Part shown: positions 10,976-21,292 of the stretch, in pieces | Layout of the letters: every line of letters begins with the position of its first letter | Position numbering within the stretch: position 1 is the first letter of the stretch | Assembly (NCBI GenBank): GCA_036925085.1 | Contig: JAUPFP010000014.1 | Location: 2,049,501-2,113,500 of the forward strand | Direction: 5' to 3' | Length of the DNA: 64,000 nucleotides | Source: Brachycybe producta | Lineage: Eukaryota; Arthropoda; Diplopoda; Playtdesmida; Andrognathidae | Notes under the pieces: model-generated | The model's database searches: none | What the model saw: the letters and a program-made list of their open reading frames with translations, nothing else | What the model was told of the DNA's origin: nothing | Made by a program: the position numbers and the translations under genes

Positions 10976-11660
10976 ATTTCAAACTTTTCAGCCAAAACTT
11001 TCAATTTCTTCTGAAAGTTGCTTTCTAAAAAAAATGTCATCGTAAGACAAATGTCCTTAATTTTTAGTATATTTTATGTCATTTTGTGTCATTTTATGGG
11101 TCTTCATTTTGATAAACTTGAATCATAAATCGACCAATTTCACTTTAAAAAGTTGACCACAATGGCCAAGGTTTTTCATATTTAGTACAGATTTACGAAG
11201 GAGAGACAATATTAAGGATAGGTTTTTTAAAAGTAGAAAGTTAAGGGGGGGGGGCCTCTTATTTTAACAAAAAAGTGAATTTTACGTGATCAGATTGCTT
11301 TATTTATTAACAATTTACAAATTGGTTTCTCATGACTTTTTTTTTTACACACAAAACATAAAAAAAAGAGATGATTTTGATTAAATTTACCTTTTTTTAT
11401 TATATTTGTTGTCACCTAATTTTAATAACACGAAATCTTGTTTTATAATTTCTGAAGAAGAAGAAAAAAAAGTCACTTTAGACCTTGAATTGCTTTTGTT
11501 TTCTGAAATTTAAAGTAAAAATAACTGAAGGAAAAAAAAATCTCTTCTTTTCAAAATAAAGATGTTTTTTTTTCTCAAAAAGTATAGCCATTTTTGCAAA
11601 ATATGCAAATTAAATAGAACAATGGAGAAATAAGAACAAACACTAAGGAGAAAAATGAAA
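10976..11660. other. AT-rich stretch, nothing recognised
   Basis: No gene or clear repeat. A G-run lies near 11246-11255. Confidence 0.5.
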
Positions 11661-11661
11661 A

Positions 11662-11766
11662 TGGGCTAGAAACTAGAATGGGTATCTAGCTTAATGGTAA
11701 CTAAAAAAGTTTATTTTGAAAAACTAAAAAAAGTATTTCAGTTACCATTCTAGTATCTAACACTTA
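11662..11766. mobile_element. Family A MITE, short internally deleted copy A2
   Basis: GCTAGAAACTAGAATGGGTA and TACCATTCTAGTATCTAAC as inverted ends around a single AAAGTTTATTTTGAAAAAC. At about 105 bp this is a minimal palindrome with most of the interior lost. Confidence 0.6.
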
Positions 11767-11822
11767 CCAATTTCTTCTTAAGGTGGTTTTTTAGAAGGAA
11801 AATTTAAGAGAAACTTGAATGT

Positions 11823-12031
11823 CTTTTTTAGAATCTAGAAGGGTAACTCAATCACTTAAGAGTATTTTTCCGTGTTGATATATTTTAAAATAAACTTTTT
11901 ATAGTTAAAGTTGGATTATTTTTAAACTGACATAAAAAGCTTATTTTGAAAAGATAATCAAATATGAAAAAAAATATCCTCCATAAGTGAGAGTGTGCTG
12001 CCTTTCTAGTTTCTAAAACACTTTCTAATTT
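11823..12031. mobile_element. Family A MITE, copy A3
   Basis: Left arm TTTTAGAATCTAGAAGGGTA, ACTCAATCACTTAAGAGTA and TTTTAAAATAAACTTTTTATA; right arm CATAAAAAGCTTATTTTGAAAA, then TTTCTAGTTTCTAAAACAC. The palindrome is typical of the family. Confidence 0.7.
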
Positions 12032-12104
12032 CTCTTAAATTTTGCTGCTCAAAGACAGGATAATAAGAACACTATAACACTACCTTAAGAAGAAACTGAA
12101 AATG

Positions 12105-12256
12105 CTATTAAAAACTAGAAGAGTAATGTCTTTAACTATAAAACTATTATGACAACATTATTCATTTTAGTTTTGCACTTGAAATTTGCCCTTCATTTAA
12201 AGCTTATTTTACATGATTTTTATTGATTCAGTTACTCTTCTAGTTTCTAAAACAAT
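12105..12256. mobile_element. Family A MITE, diverged copy A4
   Basis: TTAAAAACTAGAAGAGTAA on the left and TTACTCTTCTAGTTTCTAAAAC on the right; interior is degraded (CATTTAAAGCTTATTTTACATG). Confidence 0.6.
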
Positions 12257-12283
12257 TTTTCTGAGATGCAGACTAACCAAACA

Positions 12284-12562
12284 CCTGGTGATGCTTTTAT
12301 GAACTAAAGCTATTAGACAGTGGCGCCATCTAACTCTTAAGGTGATCATATCTTAATTATATATGATAACAATATGAAACTTGATCCGGTTACTCTTCTA
12401 GTTTCTAGATTTCTTCTAGTTTCTTAATGTTGCAGCTGAAAAATAATGCTGACTAACCAATGGTTCTGATCCATTGATAGTCTTCTTGGTTTATAAAACA
12501 CCTGGTGATGCTTTTATGAACTAAAAAGACGGTGACGCCATTCTAACTGGTAAGACTTGTCA
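12284..12562. repeat. Dispersed direct repeat with CTCF-like site
   Basis: ACACCTGGTGATGCTTTTAT then GAACTAAA occurs at about 12281-12307 and again at 12497-12524. Each is followed within 15-25 bases by a gCCAT-CTAAC motif: GCGCCATCTA at 12323-12332 (exact CTCF-like core) and GACGCCATTCTAAC at 12534. This suggests an old duplication of about 210 bp that carried the site. Confidence 0.5.
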
Positions 12563-12599
12563 TTCATTGCTAGCAACTGTTGCTTGCAATGAATGACCA

Positions 12600-13390
12600 A
12601 TGACCAACTTGAAATATAAATAAATAATTTCAATTAAAATTATTGATTAAATAGGGAGATTGGAAGAAGAAGAAACCTGGCGCCGAAACAAGTTTTAAAA
12701 TTTAAAGTAATTTAAATGCTTCTTAAAAAAAATAAATCGATCTGACCAAAAACAGTAGCCGCCCGCCCCAAAAATTGTCATAATCGTCAAATAAGTTACT
12801 CATAATTTATTACTAGTTGACCTTAAAGAGAGAAAAAGTTAATTTTGTCATCCAATCAAAATTGTGAACTTTTTCTCATTTTGGAATTTACAAAAGTTAC
12901 TTTATATTATGGAGTTTTTTCCGCGTTACGAAAATGCTAATTTTGCGGTTTTTCTCTCTTTTTTTGTTTCTACCTTAGCTTCAAGGGTAGCAATTTTTCT
13001 TTTGCATTTTTTTAATTAATAAATTAACAGTTAGCTTGTTGTTTTTTTATGAGAAAGTTTAATATTAACGTTTCTGAGAGTCAGATCTTGCTCTCAGATG
13101 GTAAAACTTCCTCACAAGCTCTCAGAAAATACTAGATTTATTGCAATAATATTAAAACAGTAATAATTAGAGTTCGAAGGGGGGGGGGGGGGTTACATTG
13201 CAGAAAGAAAATGAGGCTGCCATGTAATAGTAAATTGTCATATCTAGCTCATAACTTTTTAAGTGTCACAAAATATAATTACAACAGATTGTGTCATAGG
13301 ACTCCTATTAACTGGTGTCCAGAATTTGAAAAGCAGTCATAAAATAATAGCGCACATGCAATGATGACATCATAAGGTATGATTAACACA
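12600..13390. other. AT-rich stretch with fragment of the CTGAGAGT repeat
   Basis: No gene. At about 13070-13140 the motifs TCTGAGAGTC, GCTCTCAGATGGTAAAA and AGCTCTCAGAAA match the unit of the large array at 25262-26620. A poly-G run is near 13179-13192. Confidence 0.45.
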
Positions 13391-13391
13391 A

Positions 13392-13568
13392 TGTGCAGAT
13401 TGCCTAGACAATCTGCAAAACCACCAAACCTGCTAGTGAATTTGCTAAATTCAATATAATTTTAGGTGTTGAATTTTGCAGATTTATTAGCAGATTGGGT
13501 TGTTTTGCAGACTACCTAGGCAATCTGCACATTGACTGATTCTGCAGAGTACAGATTGACAGTAACGT
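13392..13568. mobile_element. Family E palindromic MITE, copy E1
   Basis: GTGCAGATTGCCTAGACAATC on the left mirrors CTACCTAGGCAATCTGCAC on the right; central arms are ACCTGCTAGTGAATTTGC and its diverged mirror. It ends CAGATTGACAGTAAC. No coding capacity. Confidence 0.7.
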
Positions 13569-13601
13569 ACACACACAGATGGCCATTGCTTAAAGATACT
13601 G

Positions 13602-13822
13602 CTTTACTTGACAGGCATTTAGAAATCGGGAAGAACTTCAGTTGGCTCCGCCCTTGTTATGACGAACGCAACTTCTAACTGGTTGGTCATGTAGTCTGAC
13701 GGTCACATGCTCCGCCCTTTTCAACGTTGAACCACACAACAAACCAATTAGAAGTTGGCAGTCATAAAAAGAGCGGAGCCAACTCAAGTTCTTCCCGATT
13801 TCTAAATGCCTGTCTTTGCTTG
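13602..13822. mobile_element. Family D MITE, copy D5, between two family E copies
   Basis: Element 13611-13813 begins ACAGGCATTTAGAAATCGG and ends CCGATTTCTAAATGCCTGT. Flanks CTTTACTTG (13602-13610) and CTTTGCTTG (13814-13822) are a 9-bp target duplication with one mismatch. Interior includes GGCTCCGCCC, ACGGTCACATGC and CCAATTAGAAGTTG. Confidence 0.8.
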
Positions 13823-13952
13823 CTGTTTGAAATGTCCCGTGATGCATTGCAAAACACCCATAATCATGTTGTATGAGTTTCTAACAACTCATTTAGAACT
13901 GAATGGTGGTTTATGTTGACTTAAATGCATTTTCAATTAAATGAACATGTAC

Positions 13953-14135
13953 ATGTTACAGTCATTCTGCAGATTGCTTAGGCAATCTTCAAAACAACCA
14001 ACATGCTAGTGGAATCTGCAAAATTCAATACATTTTAGGTTGTTGAATTTTGCAGATTCCACTAGCATGTTGGTTGTTTTGCAGATTGCCTAAGCAATCT
14101 GCAGATTGACTGATTTCGTAGATTGACATTAACAT
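13953..14135. mobile_element. Family E palindromic MITE, copy E2
   Basis: TGTTACAGTCATTCTGCAG at the left, TCGTAGATTGACATTAACA at the right. Long arms CATGCTAGTGGAATCTGCAAA and TTTGCAGATTCCACTAGCATG are a perfect inverted pair, so the transcript would fold into a near-perfect hairpin. It is the best preserved member of family E. Confidence 0.8.
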
Positions 14136-14139
14136 ACAC

Positions 14140-15100
14140 ACATTTAAATATGTATGTATGTATGTGTGTGTACAAGGTATGAGAACTTTTTTTTTTCTTA
14201 TGTTAACTTCTAACTCCGCTAGATGTCGCTTTCATATTCTATTCAAGGTAATTTCATTCTTGACCGCCAATTGTTAGAAATGGAAAATCATAAAAGTCTC
14301 AAAAATAAATTAAAAAAAAAAGGTTACAAATTGTTAATAAAAAAACTAGTTTTTTTATTGTTTCCTTTGTTTTTTTTTTCTTTCTTTTTTAAAGTTATAA
14401 AATTTTTAAAAGAAAGTTTCCATGTTTGTTTGTAAATTGTGTGTGGGTTTTTGTGGTTCACCTTTTTAAGACATTATTTTTTTCTATGTTATTTAACAGT
14501 AGGCCACTTGTTTGTAATGTGTCAGGTGAAAAGTTTACCACACTCTCGAACAAGGTCACCATCACCACCATCCATCTAATTATAGAAAAAAAAAGTGGTT
14601 CCTTTCCTTTCTGTTTTCTCCAAACGCTTTTGCTTTTTTTCTTCTTCTTCTTCTTCCAACTAATTAATGAAAATGAATGTGAAATTTTTTTTCTTTTTCC
14701 AATTCTGAATGAAAAACCCTTAAATAGAAATTTCATTCTAAATTTTTTTTTTTTTTTTTTCTAATTAACTTGAAAATTATTTTAGAATTTTTTTTTCTTC
14801 TTCCTTCTAATAAGTTAATACTTCAAAGAGAGAGTGGCATTAGTTTTTTTTTTTAAAAATTTCTGTCTTGTGTGGCAATTTCCGGTTTAAAAAAAAATCG
14901 GAAATTCTTTTACTGTGTACTAAGAATTACCTTTTATAAGAATTTTTTTTCAAAAAAGTGAGGACAATTGTGAAAGTTTACAATGTTTCCTGCAATATCC
15001 ATAAGGTGGTTTGACTACAGTGTAAACACACCTCTTAAATTTAAGATTATTTCTGGGCTTTTTCAGGAAGCAAAAATGAAGAGAGAGAGAGAAACATGAA
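14140..15100. other. Homopolymer-rich stretch, nothing coding
   Basis: ATGT microsatellite at about 14150-14175 and long T-runs. The Phe-rich frames on both strands reflect T-runs. A CTCF-like variant CTAGATGTCGCTT lies at 14219. Confidence 0.5.
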
Positions 15101-15104
15101 TGTG

Positions 15105-15300
15105 TTTTAGAAACTAGAAGAGTAGCTCCATCACTTAATAGTATTTTCATGTTAGATATATTTCAAAATAAGCTTTTTTTATGTCAGTTTAAAAATAATC
15201 CAGTTTTTATGTAAAAAAAAATTTATTTTGAAATATATACCAAACATGAAAATATATATTAAAGTGATTGAAGCTGCTACCCTTCTAGTTTTTAAAAACT
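15105..15300. mobile_element. Family A MITE, copy A5
   Basis: Inverted ends TTTTAGAAACTAGAAGAGTA and TACCCTTCTAGTTTTTAAAAA, with the inner pair CAAAATAAGCTTTTTTTATG / AAAAAAATTTATTTTGAAAT. Confidence 0.75.
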
Positions 15301-15361
15301 TTGTAGTTTTATATTAATTTTGTTGCCTGTTGAAAGACGCGGAATAATCAGAATTCGAAAA

Positions 15362-15445
15362 TCTCTATAAAAAATTTTATTTTGAAATATATATCAAACA
15401 TGAAAATACTATTAAGTGATTAAGCAACCCATTCTAGTTTCTAAA
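15362..15445 (+). mobile_element. Family A MITE, right half, A6
   Basis: Begins at the inner motif AAATTTTATTTTGAAATAT, then CATGAAAATACTATTAAGTG and ends CCATTCTAGTTTCTAAAG. The left half is absent. Confidence 0.6.
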
Positions 15446-15585
15446 GAGTTTCTAAAATATTTTATTTTGAACTATATTATCTAATATATATATATTAATA
15501 TGAAAAACCACTATTAAAATATTTTATGAATAGCTGATTTTTAAACTGTTAAGATTTTCAGAAGAGCAAAATTAAGAAGAAAAAT

Positions 15586-15780
15586 GTTTTAGAAACTAGA
15601 AGGGTAGCTCAATCACTCAAGGGTATAAATTTTATGGTTTTTGATATCTTTCAAAATAAACTTTTTAACAGATAAATATTTTAAAAAAACAAAACAATTT
15701 GTTTCAAAATCATATAAAAAAAAGCTTATTTTGAAAGATTTTAAGTAAATTGAGCTACCCTTCTAGTTTTTTAAAACACC
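15586..15780. mobile_element. Family A MITE, copy A7
   Basis: TTTTAGAAACTAGAAGGGTA on the left, TACCCTTCTAGTTTTTTAAAA on the right; TTCAAAATAAACTTTTTAA and AAAAGCTTATTTTGAAAG inside. Confidence 0.75.
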
Positions 15781-16263
15781 TTAAAATTTTGTATCTGAGG
15801 AGGTTCGAAGATGGCCGTTTTACACTTTGGGTTTTTTTTTATTATATCATTCATATTTCGTCATTGTGTATTTTTTTTCTGCAATATCATCATCGTGTGT
15901 ACCAAAAGTGTGCATGTGTGAGCCACGCTCCAGTTAGCCTCTCTCTCTCTCCACCCCTACCTTCCGTACCCTCGTCACTCCCTCTCTTTGATCGTGTGAC
16001 CCCCACCCCCTCCCTCCTATCTAATAACAATGACTATAATGATGAAGCCTGAACACACTTCAATGTACGCAGAAAAATAAGCTGTTCGTTCTTTTCTTAT
16101 ATTTATTGAATCCACCCACCTCCACTCATAAAACCGTAACAAAACCATTATTATAAATATCACCCAATACAAGTTCAATCAGTCTTTTCATAACAATGAA
16201 TCAACAGGTGGATCCATCATCATGTTTTGCATTCCGTCCCTTTTTTTTTTTTTGCCTTTTACT
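15781..16263. other. T/C-rich stretch, nothing recognised
   Basis: CTCTCTC and CCCTCCC tracts near 15938-16020. No supported gene. Confidence 0.45.
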
Positions 16264-16887
16264 ATGGTTCCATTATTTCTTCAATTTAGGAGGTAATAGT
16301 TCAAAATCGTTTCTAGTGGAACCACCACTTAGCCGCTATTTTTCAGAAAGTTGCTTATCCGCCTCCAAAAGCTGGTACTGAAAATAGATAGGTGTATTTG
16401 TATTGCGCATGTGCAATATTGGTTTTATAACTTAGAAATAATGAGCGGCGAGGGGAACTCCGACGACGAGTGGAGACATGAACTCCGACGACGAGCGGAG
16501 AGAGGAACTCTGAAGACGAGCGGAGAGGGGGAACTCCGGCGACGAGCGGAGACGGGAACTCAGACGACGAGCGGAGACGGGAACTCAGACGACGAGCGGA
16601 GACGGGAACTCAGACGACGAGCGGAGACGGGAACTCAGACGACGAGCGGAGACGGGAACTCCGGCGACGAGCGGAGAGGGGAACTCCGACAAGAGGAAAT
16701 GGGAACTCCGATGAACGAATATGAAAACTCCGACGAACGGAGAAGTTGATGAGTTTAGCACTAGCTTTGACTTAGGTTTTGAGGGTCATATTCGTAATGA
16801 TTGCTCTCTTCAATGTCTATCTTTTATCCTTTTTCGAAGATAATTTCGACTATTATCCTCGAAAATCAAAGATAATGGAACCATAGT
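16264..16887. mobile_element. Inverted-repeat element carrying a GC-rich minisatellite
   Basis: CTATGGTTCCATTAT at 16264-16278 is repeated exactly, inverted, as ATAATGGAACCATAG at 16873-16887, defining a 624-bp element. No clear target duplication. Most of the centre is a 25-bp minisatellite, far more GC-rich than anything around it. Transposon status is inferred from the terminal repeats only. Confidence 0.6.
16440..16745 (+). repeat. 25-bp GC-rich minisatellite with long open frame
   Basis: About 12 units of GGGAACTCAGACGACGAG then CGGAGAC (25 bp; variants TCCGACGACGAG and TCCGGCGACGAG). Because the unit has no stop in any forward frame and 25 is not divisible by 3, a frame from ATG at 16441 stays open to 16749 (102 codons) and cycles through all three frames, giving a Glu/Arg/Asp-rich 25-residue repeat. 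I treat it as a repeat, not a gene; neither family match nor splice context supports coding. Confidence 0.8.
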
Positions 16888-17890
16888 TCTAGACACAACG
16901 TGGGAAACGGAGGAGGTCACTCATTTTGAGGCGAGTGTTCACAGCGCCATCTATCGCATCAAATTGACAACCCATGACAGTAATCTTGTAAACTTGTCAC
17001 ATGTCAAAAAAGATTCGAGGGAGGGGGAAGGGAAAGCATAAAATATGCTAATTACTTCCTTTTTTGTCTTATATTTTAAATTTAATATTATGAGAAGCTA
17101 ATTAAACTGTCATAAGTGACTATGAGAGGAGTGTCTTCTCTTTTAAGACAGTTCGAAATTGACCCCTTTTGACCTCACTTCTTATCCTCTCTCTCTCTCT
17201 CTCTCTTCCTTGAGAAAGTGAGAGGATTTAGGGGAGTTTAATTGCACCTAAGATTAAAAGTGACCCACTAGGCTTAGAAGAAGAAAAGAACTTTCTACTT
17301 TTTTTTAAAAATATATATATATTCATAAAAGAGACAACCTACTCAAGCAGCCATATTTGTTCACTTTTATGTTTTATTTCAATCATCAGGAAATATAAAG
17401 TGATCTGAATTCAAAGTGTAGGTGGGTTTAATAATAAGGGGTCAAGATTAGTTGTCAGGTGAGGCACGCCTCCTCAGGTATAAAATTTTACAACTGTGAT
17501 GATGATGATGATGATGACAGCAGCTCTTAAGGAGGAGGAGGAGGAGATCATTTCTGATTTCTTCTTCTCAAATGAGAAATTACAGAATTATTTTAAGTTA
17601 TTTTTTTGGAAACTGAACTTTTAACCCTTTTCGTTCAAGTGGAAACTTCACTTTCAAGAATGAACAGTTTTGTTGTTTTTTTTTTTTTCGAAAAAAATCT
17701 TTAATTTCACAACCTTATAAGTTATAACCAATTTACAGGCTGAATTTTTCTAGTTTTTTTGATGGGTGGTGGTTTAAGTTTATTTTAAGTTGTTTTATAA
17801 TAAAACATGTGATTTTTCGAACTGCATTTTTCAGAAAGAAATTTTCCAATTTAGAAATGAAATTGAAAAAAAAAAAAAAATTTCGTCATT
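16888..17890. other. Intergenic stretch with a CTCF-like site
   Basis: GCGCCATCTA at 16944-16953 is an exact CTCF-like core. CT tract near 17188-17207, GAT tract near 17499-17517, GGA tract near 17530-17545. No gene seen. Confidence 0.45.
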
Positions 17891-17892
17891 TT

Positions 17893-18215
17893 CAAACTGA
17901 CATAAAAAGCTTATTTTGAAAGATATTAAACATGCGAAAAAAAATATCCTTAAGTCATTGAGTTGCACCTTCTAGTCTGTAAACACTTTCTAGGTTTTTT
18001 TTAAATTTTTGCTCTTGAAAGACATAATAACCAGATTACGATTTTGAAAACCAACTTAAGAAACTAGAAAATTTACGAAATTTTTTATTATTATATCTTC
18101 AAAAATAAACGATTGTATAAAATAAACTATAAGAAAAGTTTATTTTTAAAGATACTCAAATGAAAATATTTATTTAAAAAAAAACCTCACCTAGTCTAGT
18201 TTCTAACAAACTGGC
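17893..18215. mobile_element. Family A fragments
   Basis: Right half at 17893-17995 (CATAAAAAGCTTATTTTGAA, AAGTCATTGAGTTGCACC, TTCTAGTCTGTAAACAC), then another degraded palindrome ending CCTAGTCTAGTTTCTAAC near 18205. Confidence 0.5.
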
Positions 18216-18540
18216 TTAAAAGTTCCTTTTTTTAAGTTGGGATAAAAATGTACTGTTTTAGGCGAAATGGGATAATTGTCGGCTTAAGTGTGTTTCGTTT
18301 TAGGCGAAGTGGATTTTATAGGAATTTCACACGAATTTCTATATAAAGAAATGTTTCTTACTTCTTCTTTTTTACTTTTTCAAGTGAATTTCTTGAAAAA
18401 AAAACTTATTTCAAGTCGTTCTGAATTTATTTATAAAAATAACAATAATAAAGAAGGAGAAAAAAATACCAATTTCCGATTTTTGGCGGAGAATAGATTT
18501 TTTTAAACTAGTTTATTATTATTATTGTTAACTTAAACAG

Positions 18541-19125
18541 GATTAAGACCCTTTTCTCTCTCTCTCTCTCTCTCTCTCTTTCTGTATATCCTAACAAAAA
18601 TAGGAAAAAAAATACACAACCAAACTGTTTAAGGTTGAAAGGTCAAGCATTTTTTTTTTTGAAGATAGGAAAAAGGACCTAAATATACCTTAAAGAGTCC
18701 TAACCATTTTTCTCTTTCTGTCTATCCTAACAAAAATAGGAAGAAAAAAAAATACACAACCAAACTGTTTAAGGTTGAAAGGTCAAGCATTTTTTTTTTT
18801 GAAGATAGGAAAAAGGACCTAAATATACCTTAAAGAGTCCTAACCATTTTTCTCTTTCTGTCTATCCTAACAAAAATAGGAAGAAAAAAAAATACACAAC
18901 CAAACTGTTTAAGGTTGAAAGGTCAAGCATTTTTTTTTTTGAAGATAGGAAAAAGGACCTAAATATACCTTAAAGAGTCCTAACCATTTTTCTCTTTCTG
19001 TCTATCCTAACAAAAATAGGAAGAAAAAAAAATACACAACCAAAATGTTTAAGGTTGAAAGGTCAAGCTTTTTTTTTTTTGAAAATAGGAAAACGGACCT
19101 AAAGAGACTTAAAGAGAGACCTTAA
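18541..19125. repeat. 140-bp tandem repeat, four copies
   Basis: The landmark CTAACAAAAATAGGA starts at 18591, 18727, 18867 and 19007, giving units of 136-140 bp. Internal copies are almost identical (AATACACAACCAAACTG, AAGGTTGAAAGGTCAAGC, GGAAAAAGGACCTAAATA), so the duplication is recent. It begins at a CT microsatellite (18556-18579). Confidence 0.9.
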
Positions 19126-19634
19126 GAAAGATACTTGAGACATGTTATTTTCGTGTTTTTTTTTTGGGTCCCTCGTTCCCTTTCACCTTTTTTTTTTGTT
19201 AAATAAAAAGGTGATTAAAATCAGAATCAGTTTCCAATGCAACTTCCTCATTGGCGCAAAGTTCAGGTGAAGATTCTTTAGGGGGGGTGGGGATGAATCG
19301 AGTGACCGTTAAGTTCCCCTCTCTCCTCCCCCCCCCCCGTCCAAACCTCCCCTTAATAAAAACCGAAAGTTCATGAGGGTGGAAGAGAGGGGGGGAGGGC
19401 AACCTGAAATGACCCTCACCTTCTAACATTCACTTTCTATTGTGTGTTACTATTGTTATTTATTTTTTTCTGAGAGGGGTGGATTAGGGGGGTTAGGGGT
19501 GGGGTGGGGAGAAATAAACAACATTTGACCACCAGAAACGCCGAATACAAAATAACCAGAAGTCAAAATTTAATAATTATCTCATGATATTAATTAATTA
19601 TTAATTAATATGCAAATATCAAGTAAATGTGGCC
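19126..19634. other. Stretch with C- and G-runs, nothing coding
   Basis: Poly-C near 19328-19339, GGGG runs near 19475-19507. An open frame on the minus strand here is purine-tract driven and has no recognisable signature. Confidence 0.45.
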
Positions 19635-19862
19635 CAATTATGAAGTAACAATTTCTGTTTAGATCAATTAACTATTATGGTTTTTTTTTTCAATCAAAAA
19701 TACTGGTTAGAGGCTACAATTCTAGTTGACAACTCTTGACAGTAACCAGACATCTTAGCCTCTAACCAGCCATTTTGATTAGAAAAAGCCTAATTATGGT
19801 TAGTCTAATGCTGATTATTACTTCGCAATTGGGCACTTGAGCCACAATTTGCATAAAACGTT
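19635..19862. mobile_element. Family C MITE, truncated copy C3
   Basis: Has the central stem (GGTTAGAGGCTACAATTC ... TAGCCTCTAACCAG) and the right subterminal arm (TTGGGCACTTGAGCCACAATTTG), but both outer TIRs are lost. Confidence 0.6.
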
Positions 19863-19914
19863 GACTGAAAATATAATTTACCTTATGTTGAGAAGAGAAA
19901 AATAAGAATTAAAT

Positions 19915-20235
19915 TACACTTTTTTTCTGCCAAATAAACAGAATTATTAAACTATATTCTATGTTCAGTTGTATTTTCAATTTTCATTTTCTGCCTGTGT
20001 GATTTTGATCAAACAATTTCATCTTTTTTTTCTGCCTACTTTCATCCAAATAAATAGAATTCAAATTAGATAAAAAAAATTCCTATTTTCTGTTGGCGTT
20101 TTCTGTCTGCGTGTTCTTGGCCAAACAGTTCCAACTTTTTTTTTCTGCCTAGTTTCATCCGAAAAAATAGAATAAAATTATTCAAATGAGATAAATTCTG
20201 TTTTTCAGTGCAATTCTTTTTTTTTCTGCATGTGT
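19915..20235. repeat. About 111-bp tandem repeat, three diverged copies
   Basis: TTTTTCTGCC...AAATAAACAGAATT recurs at about 19922, 20028 and 20139 with shared CTGCCTGTGTG/CTGTCTGCGTG and GATCAAACAATTTCA/GGCCAAACAGTTCCA segments. Older than the 140-bp array. Confidence 0.65.
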
Positions 20236-20970
20236 AAACCATCTTTTAAAACTTTTTTTTAAATTTCTGCTTTGTGTGCGTGTTTCTGTATTTATTTTTC
20301 TCTTGTGTGTGTTTTTCTGTTTGTAAGCGCGTATTTCTGTACGGCTTAATATATTTTTTTTTCTGCAATTCCCTTTTTTGAATGACCTAGTACAAGACAC
20401 GTGACGTCGCCTCGGCGTAAAAAAAAAATCAAGACGTTCCGTTACATTAGATTGAGAGAGAATTTTTCGGTCACGGCTACTTGTTCTTCATCTTCTGATG
20501 TTGGAGTACTATAGAGAGGGCTATTAGGGGTGAGGAAAAACGCGGCTAAAAAAAGATTTCCATTCTTGTAAAGAAGGGAGAGAGGGAGAGAGAGAGAGAG
20601 AGAGAGAGAATAAAATGCGGAAGTAAACTTGATTTTCTAACGGTACACTTGTACCCTGAAGGGGGGGAGAAGGGGGAAGAAGATGAGACATACTTTTTAG
20701 GGTGGGCGACCTTTAAAGTGAGCGCAATATTTATTTATACAATTGCCTTTATTCTTATTTATTATTTTACTCTAGCAATTTCCACTTCTTGTCCCTCTGT
20801 CACAGGCCTTCTTGGTTTTTTTTGCAGAGTAACTTGTTCAAATTTCAAATACAGGGTGAGAAACTAACGTTTTTTTTAGTAGCACTCGTTAGGTGGTGGC
20901 GCCACAGTCGCTTGTTGTTAGTTCATCATAGCAAACACCAGATGTCGCTGCAAGTGTGCATGTCACAACT
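20236..20970. other. Intergenic stretch with GA microsatellite
   Basis: GA tract at about 20577-20610, G-run near 20660. CTCF-like variants GGTGGCGCCAC (about 20895) and CCAGATGTCGCTG (about 20938). No supported gene. Confidence 0.45.
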
Positions 20971-20971
20971 C

Positions 20972-21292
20972 ACCCCTCAAATGATCTGAATTCTCCTCAA
21001 ATGATCTGAATTCTCCTCAAATGATCTGAATTCCCCTCAAATCATCTGAATTCTCCTCAAATCATCTGAATTCTCCTCAAATGATCTGAATTCTCCTCAA
21101 ATGATCTGAATTCTCCTCAAATGATCTGAATTCCCCTTAAATGATCTGAATTCCCCTCAAATGATCTGAATTCCCCTCAAATGATCTGAATTCCCCTCAA
21201 ATGATCTGAATTCCCCTCAAATGATCTGAATTCCCCTCAAATGATCTGAATTCCCCTCAAATGATCTGAATTCCCCTCAAATCATCTGATTG
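20972..21292. repeat. 20-bp tandem array, about 16 units
   Basis: Unit CTCAAATGATCTGAATTCYC (20 bp). Units are almost identical; blocks differ by TTCTCC versus TTCCCC and GATGATC versus ATCATC. Each unit carries an EcoRI-like GAATTC. A single CTCAAATGATCTC occurs far upstream at 1391. Confidence 0.95.

Noticed and set aside
16441..16749. 102-codon charged repeat frame as a gene
   Set aside because: The 25-bp unit has no stop in any forward frame, so an open frame arises automatically. Kept only as a finding.
20972..21292. CRISPR-like array
   Set aside because: Twenty-base units are directly adjacent with no spacers; the DNA is eukaryotic.
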